NCBI RefSeq assembly: GCF_027920805.1
Contig: NZ_JANWOI010000001.1
Coordinates: forward strand, 434,001 to 498,000
Reading direction: 5' to 3'
From: Govania unica
GTDB taxonomy: Bacteria; Pseudomonadota; Alphaproteobacteria; Sphingomonadales; Govanellaceae
DNA length: 64,000 nt
This document shows positions 41,349-51,626 of the stretch, piece by piece. Position 1 is the first letter of the stretch. Every line of letters starts with the position of its first letter. Position numbers and translations under genes: made by a program. The notes beneath the pieces are model-generated. The model did no database searches. It saw only the letters and a program-made list of their open reading frames with translations, and was not told the DNA's origin.

Positions 41349-41369
41349 CGGCCGTAGGGAAGGCGGCCG
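41349..41369 (-). terminator. Possible terminator of the decayed leftward gene
   Basis: CGGCCG (41349-41354) and CGGCCG (41364-41369) form a short stem; read leftward it is followed by ATTTTCTTTTG. It lies about 100 bases beyond the final stop of the broken frame at 41473-42015. Confidence 0.3.
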
Positions 41370-41472
41370 GTTGGATCATTTAATGTCAGGGGTTGAGGTC
41401 GAAATCGTCATTTTTTCGAAAAGTCGTAGACTCGATAATGATTGCTTTTCTTAAGCATTGAGACTTTCTGGA

Positions 41473-42015
41473 TCACTGACTCAACGATCTGTGTTTTCGT
41501 TTGGCTGTTTTGTCTTGATGGGCAGTCTCGGCATTGAGGGTCGAGACATACATATGGGTCGGAGAGAGTGGCAAAGTTTCAGTGTTTCGACGCCATTTCG
41601 TATTGTCAGACGTTCTGGAACCATCCATCAAGGCTTCACGATTTCGTGTCATGGTTTTACAGATGCGCAGGTATTCATTGGCATCGAAGAATTCGGCGCT
41701 TGTGACCTAGAGTTTCTGGTCCGCTTTTTCAGCAGGATCTGTCTAGTTGCTTTCCGCAGTCAGATTGACGGCTGGATCGTTAAATTTGGCACGAATGCTT
41801 TCGGAGCATTGCGCGCAGAAGGCAGCGAAATCATCAGGGATAAGCTTCTTAAGGTCTTTAAGATGCCTATACTTCAGGTTCTTGTTGTTTTTGAAAAGGT
41901 AAACATTTTGGGCAAGCGAGATGAGATAGTCGGGTCCATTACCTGCCTTGCCTATAAGCTATCGGATAAATTCAGGATCACTTTGATGAGGTCGAAGATG
42001 AACGGGCAGCGCATC
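41473..42015 (-). pseudogene. Leftward reading frame broken by three TAG codons
   Basis: From 42015 leftward 180 codons are read in one frame before the TGA at 41475-41473. The only stops inside are three TAG, at 41961-41959, 41745-41743 and 41709-41707. The translation looks protein-like: SDPEFIR, then LIGKAGNGPDYLISLAQN..., AAFCAQCSESIRAKFNDP, then after the TAG pair SAEFFDANEYLRICK and a basic end KTAKRKHRSLSQ. A TGA at 42018-42016 closes the frame upstream. The rightward frame over the same bases is open only because TTA, CTA and TCA codons are rare in the leftward one. No family is recognised; a decayed gene is the simplest reading. Confidence 0.5.
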
Positions 42016-42018
42016 TCA

Positions 42019-42200
42019 CAGGCTTGATCACCTAATGATAGGATCAAGGTTTTCATATTGCCCAATAGGATATCAGCAACTGCAAGCTGATAGTGCCTGT
42101 TGCACATATTAGTGTAGAAAGTATTTCTTTATTCTGAAATAAGATCTATTAAATAATTTTGCCTTAATCGAAAGATTCTTTTCTTTAATAAAGTATAATT
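42019..42200. other. AT-rich gap
   Basis: No gene is seen. The stretch from about 42115 to 42230 is strikingly AT-rich (runs such as TTAAATAATTTT) against the GC-rich chromosome, the sort of composition left by acquired DNA or held by a former promoter region. Confidence 0.6.
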
Positions 42201-42437
42201 TTAAATAATTTTGGACATTTTATCGTTTTTTGTCTTCAGTCTTAATGCCTTTTCTATGCTGTCTTGCGTATTTTTAGCAGAGTAATAGGATTCTCCAGGT
42301 GCAGGGGATGAAATCTCTGGATGAAGTGCCGGCGGCAGTTTTAGAGACGCGTTGGGGGGGGGGAATGTGATGGCCAACTTGATTCCTCTACCCTTGGCCG
42401 AGCGGACGAGGACGTGACCGGGAATTCGGCTGACCAA
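42201..42437 (-). pseudogene. Possible remnant of a hybrid histidine kinase
   Basis: The 78-codon frame (TTG start) reads IPGHVLVRSAKGRGIKLAIT then FPPP. This resembles the end of a HATPase_c domain (G2 box pattern SxxGxGTxxxxxFP). A Pro/Ala linker follows, then GESYYSAKNTQDSIEKALRL, which has the spacing of the first strand of a receiver domain (GExxLVVEDxxDVxxxALRL) with its acidic residues lost. A 10-G run (42354-42363) sits in the codons for FPPP. No ribosome site or upstream kinase sequence was found in the same frame. The assignment is by eye and weak. Confidence 0.35.
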
Positions 42438-42702
42438 GTTGTAGGCCTATGTCGCAATCGGCGCGGCGCGTATATTGGGAACCACGCTCAAGAGTCAGGT
42501 TGCAGTCTGCTGAATGCTATGTTAGGTAAGCGGCGCGCTAATGGAGGGTTGAGACACCATCCGTTGGGGCGCTCGGTTGGCTAACGACTTGATATAGTTG
42601 TCAGGTTTGTTGGGCAGGCCGAATCCGGAGAATTTACGTTGTAACGGTCGCGGCCGCAGGGAATGTCCCGGGTGTCGTGCTTATGTACAGGGGATCAGAT
42701 CG

Positions 42703-43316
42703 GTGTCAGCGGGCAACGCCCCCGAAGCGTCAGGTGGCAAGATCGGAGCAGCCGTTGTGGCGGGTGCGGCCGGTCGTTATGCTCTTGCGCTTTTCGAACT
42801 CGCAAAGGATGCCGGGGCGCTCGACGCCGTGGCTCAGGATCTTAATGCTCTTGAAGCGCTGGCGGCCGGAAGTGATGCCGTTCGCGCCCTGATCACGAGC
42901 CCGCTGATACAGCGTGGCGAGCGTGGCCGGGCGTTGCTTGCGCTTCTCGACAATCTGTCGCAGGTCTCGGACGCAAAGCCGGTGAATGTTCTGACGCGCC
43001 ATTTCTTCGGCGTGCTGGCAGAGAACGGCCGTGTCGGCTCGTTTGGCGACATCATCACCGCCTATCGTGCGCTGGTGGCTAATGAACGCGGCGAGGTTAC
43101 GGCCGAAGTTGTTTCTGCTCAGGCGCTGTCTGGCGCTCAGGTCGAGGCACTTAAAGCGAAACTCAAATCAGTGGTTGGTCGCGATGTCACGCTCGACGCC
43201 CGCATTGACGAAAGCCTGCTTGGCGGGCTTGTGGTCAAGGTTGGCTCGCGCATGATCGATACATCGCTCAAGACCAAACTTCAAAATCTCCAGGTTGCTA
43301 TGAAAGAGGTTGGCTA

Positions 43317-43317
<1 letters not shown>
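42703..43317 (+). CDS. atpH: ATP synthase F1 delta subunit
   Basis: Delta forms the peripheral stalk cap of F1Fo ATP synthase. From the GTG at 42703 the product has 204 residues ([15 protein letters not shown]...), with [16 protein letters not shown], the helical N domain and the C-terminal [20 protein letters not shown]. The frame is open to 42598 but that part is Arg/Cys-rich and unlike the family; AGGGGA lies about nine bases before the GTG. The stop overlaps the atpA ATG by one base. Confidence 0.93.
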
Positions 43318-44846
<1,529 letters not shown>

Positions 44847-44893
44847 ATTCAGGTGGGCGACGGGGTAAAAGACTAAAGAGGGTCTAGACCGGA

Positions 44894-45781
44894 ATGGCAA
44901 GCCTTAAGGATCTGCGCAATCGGATTACAAGTGTCCGCTCGACGCAGAAGATCACAAAGGCCATGAAAATGGTGGCCGCCTCCAAACTCCGCCGCGCGCA
45001 AGACGCGGCGGAAGCTGCCCGGCCGTATGCCGAGCGCATGGAGGGGGTGCTCGCCTCTCTCGGAGCGAGCCTGAAAAACCAGCCGGGCGCACCAGCGCTT
45101 CTGGCTGGCACGGGCAAGGACGACGTCCATCTTCTGGTGGTCGCGACCTCTGATCGTGGTCTTTGCGGCGGGTTCAATACCAATATCGTACGGGCAGCGC
45201 GGGTTGAAATCCGCCGTTTGCTTGAAGCGGGCAAGACGATCAAGATTCTGACCGTTGGCAGAAAGGGCGCGCAGGTTCTGCGGCGTGATTATGCCGGCTT
45301 GATCGTCGATCATATGGAAACCGGCCATATCAAACGCGTGGGCTTTGCTGACGCCGGCGCCATTGGCGACCGGATTCTGCAGATGTTCGCGGCGGGTGAA
45401 TTCGACGTTTGCAGCCTGTTCTATGCGAAGTTCCAGTCGGCTTTGACGCAGATTGTAACCAAGCAGGTCCTGATCCCGGCTGCGATCGATGAAAGCGCCG
45501 CCGTTCAGGGCCCGAACCTCAACGGCGCTGTCTATGAATATGAGCCGGACGAGGAAGAGATCCTGGCCGATCTTCTGCCCCGCAACGTGCGGGTGCAGGT
45601 TTTCCGCGCACTGCTCGAAAACGCCGCCAGCGAACAGGGTTCGCGCATGACCGCCATGGACAGCGCGACCCGCAACGCGGGCGACATGATCAACCGTCTG
45701 ACGATCACTTATAACCGCACCCGTCAGGCGGCGATCACCAAGGAACTGATTGAAATTATTTCGGGCGCTGAGGCGCTCTAA
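44894..45781 (+). CDS. atpG: ATP synthase F1 gamma subunit
   Basis: Rotor shaft of F1. The 295 residues begin [20 protein letters not shown] and end with the long C-terminal helix [19 protein letters not shown] ... EIISGAEAL, both diagnostic. The central Rossmann-like domain contains [13 protein letters not shown]. Confidence 0.97.
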   Translation: MASLKDLRNRITSVRSTQKITKAMKMVAASKLRRAQDAAEAARPYAERMEGVLASLGASLKNQPGAPALLAGTGKDDVHLLVVATSDRGLCGGFNTNIVRAARVEIRRLLEAGKTIKILTVGRKGAQVLRRDYAGLIVDHMETGHIKRVGFADAGAIGDRILQMFAAGEFDVCSLFYAKFQSALTQIVTKQVLIPAAIDESAAVQGPNLNGAVYEYEPDEEEILADLLPRNVRVQVFRALLENAASEQGSRMTAMDSATRNAGDMINRLTITYNRTRQAAITKELIEIISGAEAL

Positions 45782-45828
45782 AGACGAGATCACCGGCGGC
45801 AGGGCCTCCGGTTTAGCCGAGGAGTTGA

Positions 45829-47256
<1,428 letters not shown>

Positions 47257-47279
47257 TCCGGAATTGAGGGCAAATTGCC

Positions 47280-47687
47280 ATGGCGGATAAATTCAAGTTC
47301 GAGCTCGTATCACCGGAACGCCTGATGATTTCCACACAGGCCGACATGGTGATCGTACCGGGCGCCGAAGGCGACTTCGGCGTCATGGTCGGGCATGCGC
47401 CACTGATCTCGACCATCCGGCCGGGTATCGTCGAAGTGCATGAAGACGGCTCGGTGACCAGGCTCTTCGTCTCGGGCGGCTTTGCCGACGTGACGCAGAC
47501 CGTACTGACGCTTCTTGCTGAAGAAGCTGTGCTGCTGAGCGATGTCGATCTGACGGCGCTTGATCAGGAGATCAAGAACCTCGCGGAAGACGTCGCCGAT
47601 GCCAAGGATCCGGATCTGAAGGCGCGCGCGGAAGCCGCGCTTGAAGGTGCCAGGGCCAAGCGCGACGTCGTGGCGCAAGCGGCTTAA
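47280..47687 (+). CDS. atpC: ATP synthase F1 epsilon subunit
   Basis: Epsilon couples the rotor and inhibits ATP hydrolysis. The 135 residues show the beta-sandwich domain (FELVSPERLMISTQADMVIV, VMVGHAPLISTIRPG) and a C-terminal helical hairpin rich in Ala/Asp/Lys. Last gene of the F1 operon, followed by a terminator. No Fo genes are in the window, in line with the split arrangement of Alphaproteobacteria. Confidence 0.96.
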   Translation: MADKFKFELVSPERLMISTQADMVIVPGAEGDFGVMVGHAPLISTIRPGIVEVHEDGSVTRLFVSGGFADVTQTVLTLLAEEAVLLSDVDLTALDQEIKNLAEDVADAKDPDLKARAEAALEGARAKRDVVAQAA

Positions 47688-47709
47688 CTCGTTTCGCAGA
47701 TGTGATTTT

Positions 47710-47743
47710 AAAACCCCAAGGTTTGCGAACCTTGGGGTTTTTT
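47710..47743 (+). terminator. Strong Rho-independent terminator after atpC
   Basis: AAAACCCCAAGGTT (47710-47723), loop TGCG, AACCTTGGGGTTTT (47728-47741) then T. The A/T symmetry makes it able to work in both directions. Confidence 0.92.
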
Positions 47744-47847
47744 CATGACAGGTTAAGGGCTTGGCCGTAGATTGATGGTCTGCCCCAGACTTGACATTTT
47801 TAGGGCCTATTGCTCTGGCATGGGTTGTTTGCTTTCCGAGGTAGAAC

Positions 47848-48675
47848 ATGAGCGCGCGTTGGACATTGGACGATATCGCCTGGGACCGGTTCGAGGCCGC
47901 GAAGGTCACGCCGGATTTGCTGGCGGTGGTCAAAACGGCGTCGCTGGTCGAGGCCAACAGCGCTGATTATGTGACCTATCTCTGCAATGTTTTTCACGAT
48001 GATGAGACCTTCAAGGCGGCCGTTGTTCAGTGGGGCGAGGAAGAGGCGCAGCATGGCGCGGCCCTAGGACGTTGGGCTGAGATGGCGGACCCGAGCTTTT
48101 CCTTTGCCGAAAGTCTTGCGTATTTTCGCGCCGGTTACAGCCTGCCGCTTGATGTGAGCGCAAGCGTGCGGGGCTCGCGGGTGGGGGAATTGATCGCCCG
48201 CTGCGTGGTCGAGACAGGGACGTCGTCGTTTTATTCCGCCATTCGCGACGCCAGCGCCGAGCCGGTTCTGAAAGACATCGGCAAGCGCATCGCCACCGAT
48301 GAATTCTTTCATTATCAATTGTTTGAAAAGCATCTGAAGCGTTATGAACGTGACGGCAAGATGCCGGTCTGGTCACGGCTCAAAGTCGCACTCGGCCGCG
48401 TGCAGGAGGCCGAAGACGATGAACTGGCCTATGCCTATTACAGCGCCAATATCGCCTTCACCGCGCCTGAGACGGCTTACGAAAACAAGCTGTTCGCCCA
48501 GACCTACTGGCGGCAGGCCATGGGCCTTTACCGTGAGCCCCATGTGGACAACGCCGCCCGCATGATCCTGCGCGCGGCGGCCCTGAACCCGAATGGCTGG
48601 CTCGGGAATACGGCGGCCAAGACAGCCTGGAAATTCGTGCAGTGGCGTCAGGATCGGCTGAACCGGGCGGCGTGA
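47848..48675 (+). CDS. Diiron ferritin-like protein (acyl-ACP desaturase-like)
   Basis: 275 residues, all helical. Four-helix-bundle diiron ligands can be read in order: Glu35 (SLVEANSADY), ExxH Glu66/His69 (EEEAQHG), Glu122 (VVETGTSSFY) and ExxH Glu152/His155 (TDEFFHY). This pattern belongs to the ferritin-like superfamily and is closest in feel to the soluble acyl-ACP desaturase/oxygenase group rather than ferritin or bacterioferritin. Substrate is unknown. It stands alone between the atp terminator and a repeat cluster. Confidence 0.75.
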   Translation: MSARWTLDDIAWDRFEAAKVTPDLLAVVKTASLVEANSADYVTYLCNVFHDDETFKAAVVQWGEEEAQHGAALGRWAEMADPSFSFAESLAYFRAGYSLPLDVSASVRGSRVGELIARCVVETGTSSFYSAIRDASAEPVLKDIGKRIATDEFFHYQLFEKHLKRYERDGKMPVWSRLKVALGRVQEAEDDELAYAYYSANIAFTAPETAYENKLFAQTYWRQAMGLYREPHVDNAARMILRAAALNPNGWLGNTAAKTAWKFVQWRQDRLNRAA

Positions 48676-48695
48676 GGCTGTGTCTCGCCCGCAGT

Positions 48696-48780
48696 CTGGA
48701 TTGCCGCGTCGGCTCCGCCTCCTCGCAATGACGGTTTTGGTGACGTCATCGCGAGGCGCTTTAGCGCCGTGGCGATCCAG
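48696..48780. repeat. Type-1 palindromic repeat pair, copy E
   Basis: Two units: CTGGATTGCC...CTCGCAATGAC (48696-48732) and GTCATCGCGAG...GGCGATCCAG (48745-48780), joined at their GTCAT ends, opposite to the arrangement in copies A, D and F. The inner stem of the second unit is GGCGC/GCGCC where copies A and D have GCCGC/GCGGC. The second unit ends five bases before the stop codon of the GIY-YIG gene. Confidence 0.85.
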
Positions 48781-48785
48781 AAGAC

Positions 48786-49073
48786 TTAGACAATATCCTC
48801 GAACAGGTCACGCCAGTTGGGGTTCATTCCTTCGATCAGCGCGAGTTTCTTTTTGCGGGAACCAGCCTTGATCTGCTTTTCGCGAGTGATGGCGGCCGTC
48901 ATATCCTGGTGCAGCTCGTAATAGACGAGCAGTTTGCAACCATATTGCTTGGTGAAGCCGGGGTGTGCCGCCTCCCGATGCTCATAGGCGCGTTTGATGA
49001 GGTCGGATGTGACGCCGACATAAAGCGTACCGTTTTGCTGATTGGCCATGATGTAGATGGCGGGCTGTTTCAT
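48786..49073 (-). CDS. Single-domain GIY-YIG nuclease-like protein, 95 aa
   Basis: The GIY-YIG core is visible as IYIMANQQNGTLYVGVTSDL (residues 6-25) followed by RAYEHREAAHPGFTKQYG, ending with KKKLALIEGMNPNWRDLFED. This is the small stand-alone type of the superfamily (UvrC-like endonuclease fold), about 80-100 residues. The ATG at 49073 follows GGAGAGGG. The frame is open far upstream, but that part is antisense to the repeats and neighbour. The gene is bracketed closely by direct copies of the type-1 repeat (48745-48780 and 49093-49126). Function is unknown. Confidence 0.88.
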   Translation of the reverse strand: MKQPAIYIMANQQNGTLYVGVTSDLIKRAYEHREAAHPGFTKQYGCKLLVYYELHQDMTAAITREKQIKAGSRKKKLALIEGMNPNWRDLFEDIV

Positions 49074-49092
49074 TATTCCCTCTCCATATACA

Positions 49093-49178
49093 GTCATTGC
49101 GAGCCCCCTTGGGCGAAGCAATCCAGGAACTTGCCCGCAGCACTGGATTGCTTCGTCGGCTTCGCCGCCTCGCAAGAC
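49093..49178. repeat. Type-1 palindromic repeat pair, copy F
   Basis: Units at 49093-49126 (GTCATTGCGAG...GCAATCCAG, inner stem GCCC/GGGC) and 49143-49178 (CTGGATTGC...CGCAAGAC, lacking one T of the usual ATGAC end). The left unit starts 19 bases upstream of the GIY-YIG ATG; the right unit ends next to the stop codon of the membrane protein at 49180. Confidence 0.85.
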
Positions 49179-49179
49179 G

Positions 49180-50010
49180 TCAAGGGTGGCGGAGGGCGTG
49201 ATAAACGCGGGCGCAGATGGCGGCCATAAGGGCTGTGGCGGCGTAGTTGAGCGGGGCCAGGATGAGGTCGAGGATGTGGAGTACCGCTGGCACGGGAGCC
49301 CCGGCGGGGATGCCGGAGGGGCCAATGATCGCCAGTGTCACCAGCCAATAGATACCCTGGGCCACCATAAGGCTGCCTAGGAGGCAGAGCGCCAGGGCGC
49401 CGATGATGGGGCCGGCAATGTTGGCGGTCAGGCGCCAGCTGTCGCGGAGCGACAGACGCTCCCCGACCGTGAGCGCCCCGAAGGTGAGCATGAAGCGGGT
49501 ACCGAAGAAGAAATAAAGGCCGATCACGAGAACGAGCAAAAAGCCAAAGGGCAAAGCGGCGGCTGATTTGCCGCTGGCGAAGATGGAGAGAATGCCGCTC
49601 AGGACGACGGTGGAGAGCATGACGATGACGCCGATGCCCACAATCAACAGAAAACTATAGCCGAGAAACAACAGGGAGCGTTGGGTCAGCTGGCCGAGCC
49701 CAAGCCTGAGCACGTCCTGAGGGCCGACCATGAACCGACGGAACCACAGCACCAGCATGGGTGTGTTCCACAGCGCCGCCCACAGCAGGAACAGCAGCGC
49801 CGCCTGCCAATAACCGGGCGGCAGGGTTTGCGCCAGCACACCGGCATAATAGGGGCTGAGGAGGCCGAAGGCGTCCATCACCGCACGCGGCAGCACGGCA
49901 ATCAGCGACAGGATCACATGGAAGCGCCGGGCGTCCCACAAATCGCGGAGAGCGTCACGGGCGAGCGTGAGCGCCTCGAAAGAGGGGCGGTCGGGCGGAG
50001 TATCAGACAT
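49180..50010 (-). CDS. Multi-pass membrane protein of unknown function, 276 aa
   Basis: A soluble N-terminus of about 30 residues (MSDTPPDRPSFEALTLARDA) is followed by five or six membrane helices, with conserved-looking polar blocks WFRRFMVGPQDVLRLGLGQ and FGTRFMLTFGALTVGERLSLRDSWRLT between helices. The latter recalls DUF-type membrane proteins that space helices with an xSLRxSWxLT box, but I cannot name the family. It begins 12 bases downstream of rppH on the same strand. Confidence 0.75.
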   Translation of the reverse strand: MSDTPPDRPSFEALTLARDALRDLWDARRFHVILSLIAVLPRAVMDAFGLLSPYYAGVLAQTLPPGYWQAALLFLLWAALWNTPMLVLWFRRFMVGPQDVLRLGLGQLTQRSLLFLGYSFLLIVGIGVIVMLSTVVLSGILSIFASGKSAAALPFGFLLVLVIGLYFFFGTRFMLTFGALTVGERLSLRDSWRLTANIAGPIIGALALCLLGSLMVAQGIYWLVTLAIIGPSGIPAGAPVPAVLHILDLILAPLNYAATALMAAICARVYHALRHP

Positions 50011-50022
50011 AAATTACGGTCC

Positions 50023-50520
50023 TCAGAGCGGCCGCGCATAGGGCGCGAAGACGCGGGAAATATCGGCGTAAAGCGCGCGCTTGAACGGCACGATCAGATT
50101 GGGCGTTTCGGCAAGCGGCACCCAGCGCCAGGCGTTGAATTCGGGATGCGGGGTGTCGAGATGGATGGCGCTGTCATCACCGAGAAAACGCATGGCAAAC
50201 CATTTCTGGATCTGGCCGCGATAGCGACCTTTCCACACCTTGCCCACAAGATGTGGGGGCAAGTCGTAGGTCAGCCAGTCCGGATGCTCGGCGATGATTT
50301 CGGCCTGATCGATGCCGGTCTCTTCGAACAGTTCACGGAAGGCGGCGGTTTTCGGGTCCTCGCCCTCGTCTATGCCGCCCTGAGGCATCTGCCAGGCTTC
50401 GATTTCGGTGTCGATACGCTGGCCGATAAAAACCAGCCCCCGGGCGTTGAACAGGGTCACGCCGACGCAGGGACGATAGGGCAGGGATGCGGGGTCTTTT
50501 GAATCGGGGGATTTGGGCAT
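50023..50520 (-). CDS. rppH: RNA pyrophosphohydrolase RppH (Nudix)
   Basis: RppH removes pyrophosphate from mRNA 5' ends and starts decay. The 165 residues include the Nudix box [20 protein letters not shown], the family start [21 protein letters not shown] and the [15 protein letters not shown] block. It follows the YibQ-like gene by three bases in the ctpA-yibQ-rppH run typical of the class. Confidence 0.95.
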   Translation of the reverse strand: MPKSPDSKDPASLPYRPCVGVTLFNARGLVFIGQRIDTEIEAWQMPQGGIDEGEDPKTAAFRELFEETGIDQAEIIAEHPDWLTYDLPPHLVGKVWKGRYRGQIQKWFAMRFLGDDSAIHLDTPHPEFNAWRWVPLAETPNLIVPFKRALYADISRVFAPYARPL

Positions 50521-50523
50521 GGT

Positions 50524-51591
50524 TTAGCGTACCGGCTGACGGTTGACGACAGCGGTGAGCGGAACCAGCTCGAACCCGCGCTTTTCAAGTCCGGCGGCCC
50601 AGGCGGCGACCGTTCTCATGGTGACGGGATGGGCGCGGCCGATGGCGGCGGCGGCCCCATAGCTGCGGGCGAGATTCTCGATGTCGTCAAGCTGCTTGCG
50701 GATCTGGTCCTCGCTCGGCTGTTCGTCGATATAGCGGTTGTTGATGGCGCGCGGCACCCGCAGCGTGCGGGCGAGTTTGCCAGCAACGCTATATTGCGAG
50801 CTGCGCGAATCCATGAACAGCAGTCCACGCGATTTGAGCTCCTTCAGAACCGGAGTCATGGCCTCCTCGGAGGCGGAGAATTTGGAGCCCATTTCATTGA
50901 CCACGCCCACATAGCCGGGAAAGCGGCTCATGACCCAATGCATGCGGGCGATGTTCTCGGCCGCAGGCAGGCTGGTCAGCAGCGAATGGGGGCCGGGGTC
51001 GTTTTTCGGATAGTCCTGCGGCTCCATAGGCAGCATCAGGAGCAGCTCGTGACCGGCCTCGCGGGCCCTGCGGCTGCGGGCCACCAGCCCCTCGCCATAG
51101 GGCGAGAAGGCGAGGCTGACGGCCGGCGGCAGGGTGGTGATGGCGGTTTCGGTCACAAGCTTGCTGAGCCCGAGCCCGGTGATGACAATGGCGATGCGGG
51201 GACGTGCGGTCTTGTCTTCATAGGGGCGGCTGTAGACCTGCCACGGCTCCCGCCCGTCGCTGCCGATCTTGGGCAGCGCACCGGTGGGGCTGTGTTCTTC
51301 AAGGGCGGTGTCCGGGGCTGGGCTTAAGGCCTGACTGACGGGCTTTGCAGGCGCAACCGCCGATTTTTCGGGAGCGGTCCCGGCCGTGATGGGGGCCGGT
51401 GCCGGAGCAATGCTCACGATCTCGCCTGACGCGACCGGGGAGCCGGTCTTGTCAGGGCTGAACGTGAGCCAGCCGAAAACGCCACAAAGTGCCAGCAGCA
51501 CCAGGAGCCAGGCAATCTGAAGTGCGCTGACCCGCGCCCGCCGTTTGGCGGCGGCAGCGGATTCTTTACGCGCTTCCTGAAACCGTGACAC
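50524..51591 (-). CDS. Divergent polysaccharide deacetylase family protein (YibQ-like)
   Basis: 355 residues, GTG start (VSRFQEARK). One membrane helix near residues 23-46, then a Pro/Ala/Ser linker and a NodB-like barrel from about residue 130: RPRIAIVITGLGLSKLV, AFSPYGEGLV, LLLMLPMEPQDYPKNDPGPH, GVVNEMGSKF, LFMDSRSS. In this family the deacetylase metal site is changed, so activity is uncertain. It is likely anchored in the inner membrane facing the periplasm; its position next to ctpA and envC suggests cell-wall turnover. Confidence 0.88.
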   Translation of the reverse strand: MSRFQEARKESAAAAKRRARVSALQIAWLLVLLALCGVFGWLTFSPDKTGSPVASGEIVSIAPAPAPITAGTAPEKSAVAPAKPVSQALSPAPDTALEEHSPTGALPKIGSDGREPWQVYSRPYEDKTARPRIAIVITGLGLSKLVTETAITTLPPAVSLAFSPYGEGLVARSRRAREAGHELLLMLPMEPQDYPKNDPGPHSLLTSLPAAENIARMHWVMSRFPGYVGVVNEMGSKFSASEEAMTPVLKELKSRGLLFMDSRSSQYSVAGKLARTLRVPRAINNRYIDEQPSEDQIRKQLDDIENLARSYGAAAAIGRAHPVTMRTVAAWAAGLEKRGFELVPLTAVVNRQPVR

Positions 51592-51626
51592 CTGTTACAC
51601 CCCCTCCGTACCCGCCTGAGGGCGCG

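Noticed and set aside
41458-42027. 189-codon rightward open frame in the relic region
   Set aside because: It is codon-aligned antisense to the TAG-broken leftward frame, which has the more protein-like composition; no ribosome site precedes it. Kept only as an alternative if homologues appear.
48680-49185. Possible CRISPR array from closely spaced repeats
   Set aside because: Units alternate in orientation, differ in sequence, have irregular spacing, enclose a gene, and no cas genes are nearby.
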